Assembly: GCA_016932415.1 (NCBI GenBank)
Contig: JAFGCX010000008.1
Coordinates: forward strand, 1 to 64,000
Direction: 5' to 3'
Source of the DNA: Candidatus Krumholzibacteriota bacterium
Lineage (GTDB): Bacteria; Krumholzibacteriota; Krumholzibacteriia; Krumholzibacteriales; Krumholzibacteriaceae
DNA length: 64,000 nucleotides
Positions within the stretch are counted from its first letter, which is position 1, and every line of letters starts with the position of its first letter. The notes below the pieces were generated by a model, which was not told where the DNA came from, ran no database searches, and was given only the letters and a program-made list of their open reading frames with translations. The translations under genes were made by a program, and so were the position numbers. Of the stretch, positions 60,650 to 64,000 are shown in pieces.

Positions 60650-60778
60650 TCGGTGGTTAAGAGGGTGCCTGTATATTTTTTTCCTGTAGCGGAGAGGTCA
60701 GGAGCAGCAGTTTGATCGGACGAAAGAGAGAGTCGTTTTTTGAATTTAAAGTTTTCTGTGGAGTTTTAAAGCGGTTAA

Positions 60779-60787
60779 TGCTATAAT
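60779..60787 (+). promoter_or_regulatory. Extended -10 promoter for the GT-C-like gene
   Basis: TGC plus perfect TATAAT (60782-60787), 51 bases before GTG 60838. The -35 position (60759-60764, tggagt) is weak, as allowed for extended -10 promoters. Confidence 0.55.
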
Positions 60788-60837
60788 CACTCCGCCTAAA
60801 GGGATAATGTTAAAAGTAATAACTTTGAGGAACCGTC

Positions 60838-62568
60838 GTGAAATTGCGGAAAGAGCAATGGATCGTCCTCGTTGCTGCCGGTCTGGTAATCCTCTCTGGA
60901 ATCAGGTGGGGGCTCCCCGATCGGAAGCGGATGGAGTTACTTACTCCAACAGAAGGATTTAGCAGGGACCAGATTGATCTGATGAATTCTCTTAGAGGGG
61001 AATTCAGCATTAAAAGAGTTATTGCCGATTCGATTGCCATCAGAGCATTGACAGAGGAAGGAATACTTAAAACAGATTTTAAAAAGAATGTTCTTATTTC
61101 AAATCATATTTTATCAGAAAAAAACAAGGCTTTTGCGCTGAGGGGATATATTCTTGGAAGCGGCGCGATCGACGAAATGAGCGTTCCCCAGAGCCTTGGA
61201 AGAATGAACCCTTCGAAACTTGATTTTGATCCGAAATCATATATCTATGGTGGCGCGTTTCTTTATCCGATCGGTGCAGCGGTCTTCGCTTTCAGGACTC
61301 TGGGGCTGTTCACAAGTACGACGGATTTCTCCTATTATCTAAAAAACCCGGGAGATATCGCACTTCTCTATCTGCCTGGAAGGTTGATGAACTTATTTGC
61401 TTTTTTGGGAACACTGGCGATTCTGGCAGTATTCGGAACCAAGCTGGCCGGGCGTCTGGCGGGAACAACAGCGATGCTTGCCTATTTATTCTCGACTCTT
61501 CCCATGGGATATACTGCCATAAGCAAGCCCCACGTATATTCCGCATTCTGGGCTCTTCTGGCGGTATATCTACTATATTTATATACAATCCGGAGGAGGA
61601 AAAAGATTCTGGTTTTCAGTGCGATCTCGGCGGGTATCGCTTTCAGCAGTTCATTTCCTGTCGGAATCATATCTATTATCTATCCTGTAATCCTGTTTGA
61701 AAGAAACAGGCTGAAAAAGGTGCTTGTGGAGACTTTATTTTCCTGGATAACTATCCTGCTGGTATTTACCATTTTCAATCCATACGCGTTGATAAATTAT
61801 GATAAATTGTGGTTCACGATAGTATATCACGGCAGTAGAGAAGGACCCGGGTACGCAGTTTTTTCAATCAAGAAAATGACGGGGTTCATGACTCAGTTGT
61901 TTGTACAGGGGCTTTCATTTCCACTGTCGATTGCTGGACTCGCAGCAATGTTCTGGTACGCTTTTAAATCGCAGGGATTTGCCAGACGGCTGGCATGGAT
62001 CTTCATTCTATTTCTTTTTTGTATTGGCTCGACATTGTGCAGGACACGGATATCGATGTTTCTCTGCCCGGTGATCTGTCTCTTTTCCGGTTTGAGCGTG
62101 GAACTGCTGAGCAATAGAATTCCAGTATTTGCGAGGCGTATTGTTTATATCGTGATATTTCTCCCCAGCCTGGTTTTTCTGGGGTTTCATGTCAGGGATT
62201 TCGTCTTTGATGATCACTGGATCGAACAGACAGAGAACTGGATACGATCTGATGAATTCAATTCGGATACTACTATCGGAGTATTCTCTATTCCTGCTCC
62301 CGTCGATACACCTCCCTTTCCTTTCATAAACTGCACGTTGATTAATATGAATAATTACAATGGCGGATCAGCAGATCCAAAGTATGTAATCGTCGGAAAT
62401 TATTCGCAAAGAGCAATTAAAGACTGGAACAGTCATCCAATCAGGTACAAATATGATCTTGCATATAATCTCGGGTACAGAAAATCTTATGAATGGATGC
62501 GCAATTTCCGCATGAGGACAAATTCACAGGTTTCCGGATTCGTGTACAGGTTGAATAGCGATTTGTAA
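60838..62568 (+). CDS. Polytopic membrane protein, PMT/GT-C-like
   Basis: 576 residues. An N-terminal helix, then about 160 residues of periplasm-facing sequence, ten or so further helices and a C-terminal domain of about 120 residues. L-Y-L-P-G-R-L-M-N-L near 180 and S-K-P-H-V-Y-S-A-F-W-A-L-L-A resemble ArnT/PMT-family glycosyltransferases, but the usual N-terminal D-E/D-D motif is not evident, so assignment is tentative. GAGGA precedes GTG 60838. The gene is more A+T-rich than its neighbours in its later half. Confidence 0.7.
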   Translation: MKLRKEQWIVLVAAGLVILSGIRWGLPDRKRMELLTPTEGFSRDQIDLMNSLRGEFSIKRVIADSIAIRALTEEGILKTDFKKNVLISNHILSEKNKAFALRGYILGSGAIDEMSVPQSLGRMNPSKLDFDPKSYIYGGAFLYPIGAAVFAFRTLGLFTSTTDFSYYLKNPGDIALLYLPGRLMNLFAFLGTLAILAVFGTKLAGRLAGTTAMLAYLFSTLPMGYTAISKPHVYSAFWALLAVYLLYLYTIRRRKKILVFSAISAGIAFSSSFPVGIISIIYPVILFERNRLKKVLVETLFSWITILLVFTIFNPYALINYDKLWFTIVYHGSREGPGYAVFSIKKMTGFMTQLFVQGLSFPLSIAGLAAMFWYAFKSQGFARRLAWIFILFLFCIGSTLCRTRISMFLCPVICLFSGLSVELLSNRIPVFARRIVYIVIFLPSLVFLGFHVRDFVFDDHWIEQTENWIRSDEFNSDTTIGVFSIPAPVDTPPFPFINCTLINMNNYNGGSADPKYVIVGNYSQRAIKDWNSHPIRYKYDLAYNLGYRKSYEWMRNFRMRTNSQVSGFVYRLNSDL

Positions 62569-62699
62569 CATGTTTTGATTTTCTGTCCCTGTTCCACGGC
62601 CAGTATTCGATATAAACATTTTCCTTTTCTTCACTTGCAATTATCATCGATGGGTATCAGAATGGGACCGATATATGGTTCAGCAAGGTCCTGATCCTT

Positions 62700-62708
62700 T
62701 GGTATACT
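62700..62708 (+). promoter_or_regulatory. Candidate extended -10 element immediately before murB
   Basis: TGG followed by TATACT (62703-62708). Transcription from it would start about 7 bases before ATG 62722, giving a nearly leaderless message. Confidence 0.35.
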
Positions 62709-62721
62709 CTTTGTAGGTTAT

Positions 62722-63669
62722 ATGGAAAAGATATTACGGGCACTCGCCGACAAGATCAAAAAAGAGACAAGGGCCGCAGTTTTCGAGTGTGGCAGTCTCG
62801 CCGAATATACTACCTACAGGGTAGGTGGAAGTGCCGAATATCTTGTCCAGCCGCGTAATATCGATGAAGCGCGTTGGATATGCCAGAACGCCTGGCGCGA
62901 GAGGATACCACTGACTATTCTCGGAGCCGGGTCGAATGTCATAGCTCCCGATGAGGGGATAGAGGGGATAACGTTAATACTCAACGGGAGCGATGCCGCG
63001 CCTGTTTTTTCCAGCGAAGGTATCCTGGAAGTCGAAGCGGGGATCAGCCTGATCGATCTGGCGATGTTCTCCGCGGAAAATGGTTACTCCGGGTTCGAGT
63101 CGGTCGCGGGAATACCGGGAACGGTTGGCGGCGCGATAATGATGAACGCGGGGGGCGACGACGGTAATATCTCCGATATTATTACCAGAACAGAAGTGCT
63201 TGTTCCGTCGGGACGAAGGATCATCCTTACGAACAGGGAGATGGCGTTCGGATACCGCAGGAGTATTTTTCAGCATTCCGGCTGGCTGATAATGAAAGCG
63301 CAATTCAGGCTCTGCCAGGGAAATAAAGAACAGCTTGTTAGAGAGACAGAAAGAATACAGGATGAGCGAAGGATCAAATTTCCCATGGATTTTCCCAATG
63401 CAGGGAGTGTCTTCAAACGCCCGCCTGGCGATTACCCGGGAAGGCTCATCGAGCTGGCCGGATGCAAGGGTATGAGCGTAGGAGGTGCTATCGTAAGCCA
63501 GCGCCATGCCAATTTTATTCTTAACAATGGCGGCGCGAAGTCAAAGGATATCATGGGTCTTATACACAAGATCCGGGAGACTGTATACAAAAGTTCAGGA
63601 ATTCATCTTGAACTCGAACAGATACCTCTATGCAGCCGCCCTGAATTATCGTGCAGCGGCCAGTTCTAG
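62722..63669 (+). CDS. murB: UDP-N-acetylenolpyruvoylglucosamine reductase
   Basis: 315 residues. Reduces the MurA product to UDP-MurNAc with NADPH and FAD. T-T-Y-R-V-G-G-S-A near 33-41, G-A-G-S-N-V and G-I-P-G-T-V-G-G-A bind FAD; the active-site Arg is in F-G-Y-R-R-S, the catalytic Ser in N-A-G-S-V-F-K and the Glu in L-E-L-E-Q. N-A-G-S-V-F-K-R-P marks a type II MurB. It stands outside any dcw cluster here, 11 kb from the MurA-like gene. Confidence 0.96.
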   Translation: MEKILRALADKIKKETRAAVFECGSLAEYTTYRVGGSAEYLVQPRNIDEARWICQNAWRERIPLTILGAGSNVIAPDEGIEGITLILNGSDAAPVFSSEGILEVEAGISLIDLAMFSAENGYSGFESVAGIPGTVGGAIMMNAGGDDGNISDIITRTEVLVPSGRRIILTNREMAFGYRRSIFQHSGWLIMKAQFRLCQGNKEQLVRETERIQDERRIKFPMDFPNAGSVFKRPPGDYPGRLIELAGCKGMSVGGAIVSQRHANFILNNGGAKSKDIMGLIHKIRETVYKSSGIHLELEQIPLCSRPELSCSGQF

Positions 63670-63798
63670 CTCTTCTATATATATCTTCTCCATTGATCCC
63701 GAAACGGGGAATCATATAGAGATTTGCCGCAAAGTATTTCTATCGTTTATACTTTTCCTGGCAAGCATCTGGTTTTGAGTTGAATGTATCTGGAGTGA

Positions 63799-64000
63799 TT
63801 AATCTACAATTATATTTGTTTCTTCCAAACTATTTCTAGGGGAAAGGGCAATTTTAAATTTGACTGGAGCCACACCGCAAGCCACCATCGCTACCAGAAC
63901 CTCAGATTCTTTTATTCCGGAGAATTCTTTTATTTCGTGCTCTTTCTCAAAATCAAAACTGCAATTCAAAATACACGCGGCGATTTCGTTATAGTGCAAA
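63799..64000 (-). CDS. Nitroreductase-like protein, C-terminal end (partial)
   Basis: The last 66 or so residues of a minus-strand gene that runs off the window edge. C-x-L-N-C-S-F-x-x-x-K-E, then G-I-K-E-S-E-V-L-V-A-M-V-A-C-G and F-K-I-A-L-S-P-R-N-S-L-E-E match the C-terminus of FMN nitroreductase-like proteins found in polysaccharide loci. The Met at 63999 is probably internal. Bases 63670-63798, before its stop, show no other feature. Confidence 0.6.
   Translation of the reverse strand, partial: LHYNEIAACILNCSFDFEKEHEIKEFSGIKESEVLVAMVACGVAPVKFKIALSPRNSLEETNIIVD

Overview
The window is bacterial, about half G+C, densely coded and Gram-negative in character: it has an O-antigen ligase, a Wzz chain-length protein, a Wzx flippase, a lipoprotein and a probable outer-membrane barrel. 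It holds no insertion sequence, phage gene, CRISPR array or tRNA that I can see. Gene order (ruvCAB-queA-tgt-yajC-def-fmt; ffh-rpsP-khpA-rimM-trmD-rplS-rnhB-yraN), a stand-alone PASTA protein between fmt and rpe, a long-tailed S16 and a two-component-propeller protein without a kinase fit an uncultured lineage near the FCB group (Krumholzibacteriota- or Eisenbacteria-like). That placement is inference and low confidence.

Region 1 (1-5214): the 3' end of 23S rRNA, 5S rRNA and its terminator; then a membrane glycosyltransferase-like gene, a UPF0016 protein, a D-amino-acid-type aminotransferase, tyrS and an AhpD-like protein. Region 2 (5171-17454), envelope and polysaccharide export: TolB-like/barrel protein, Wzz, M61 peptidase, beta-propeller protein, GT2, Wzx, GT4, double-PDZ protein and YIP1 protein. 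Region 3 (17569-33275), housekeeping: an EF-G paralogue, yebC, Holliday-junction resolution, queuosine synthesis, N-formyl-Met metabolism, rpe, SRP and a ribosomal-protein/tRNA-modification operon. Region 4 (33352-40640): a small lipoprotein, a strong candidate for an undescribed ~119-nt structured RNA on the minus strand, two sodium symporters, a DMT exporter, a small secreted protein related to the lipoprotein, and lysine 6-transaminase.

Region 5 (40783-60576, nearly all minus strand) is a surface-glycan locus. A ten-gene operon (59302 to 51395) encodes nucleotidyltransferase, nucleotide-sugar dehydrogenase, SDR, LegC-type aminotransferase, NeuD-type acyltransferase, PIG-L deacetylase, WbqC, GNAT and GT2, with several overlapping genes. 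It would build and transfer an N-acylated amino sugar. A second operon (51278 to 45189) starts with a divergent MurA that keeps every catalytic residue, then a large membrane protein, an M24 peptidase and an O-antigen ligase. A third (44048 to 40783) has an SxtJ-like membrane protein, NodU-type carbamoyltransferase, methyltransferase and FmdB-type zinc ribbon. Region 6 (60838-64000): a GT-C-like membrane protein, murB, and the 3' end of a nitroreductase-like gene running off the edge.

Most promising for novelty: the RNA at 34068-34186, with a consensus sigma-70 promoter, a 12-bp closing stem whose non-Watson-Crick pairs are G-U only on the minus strand, and a terminator; the MurA-containing glycan locus; a Shine-Dalgarno sequence separated from its start codon by a hairpin at 15305-15342; and structured leaders or trailers near rplS and before lysine transaminase.
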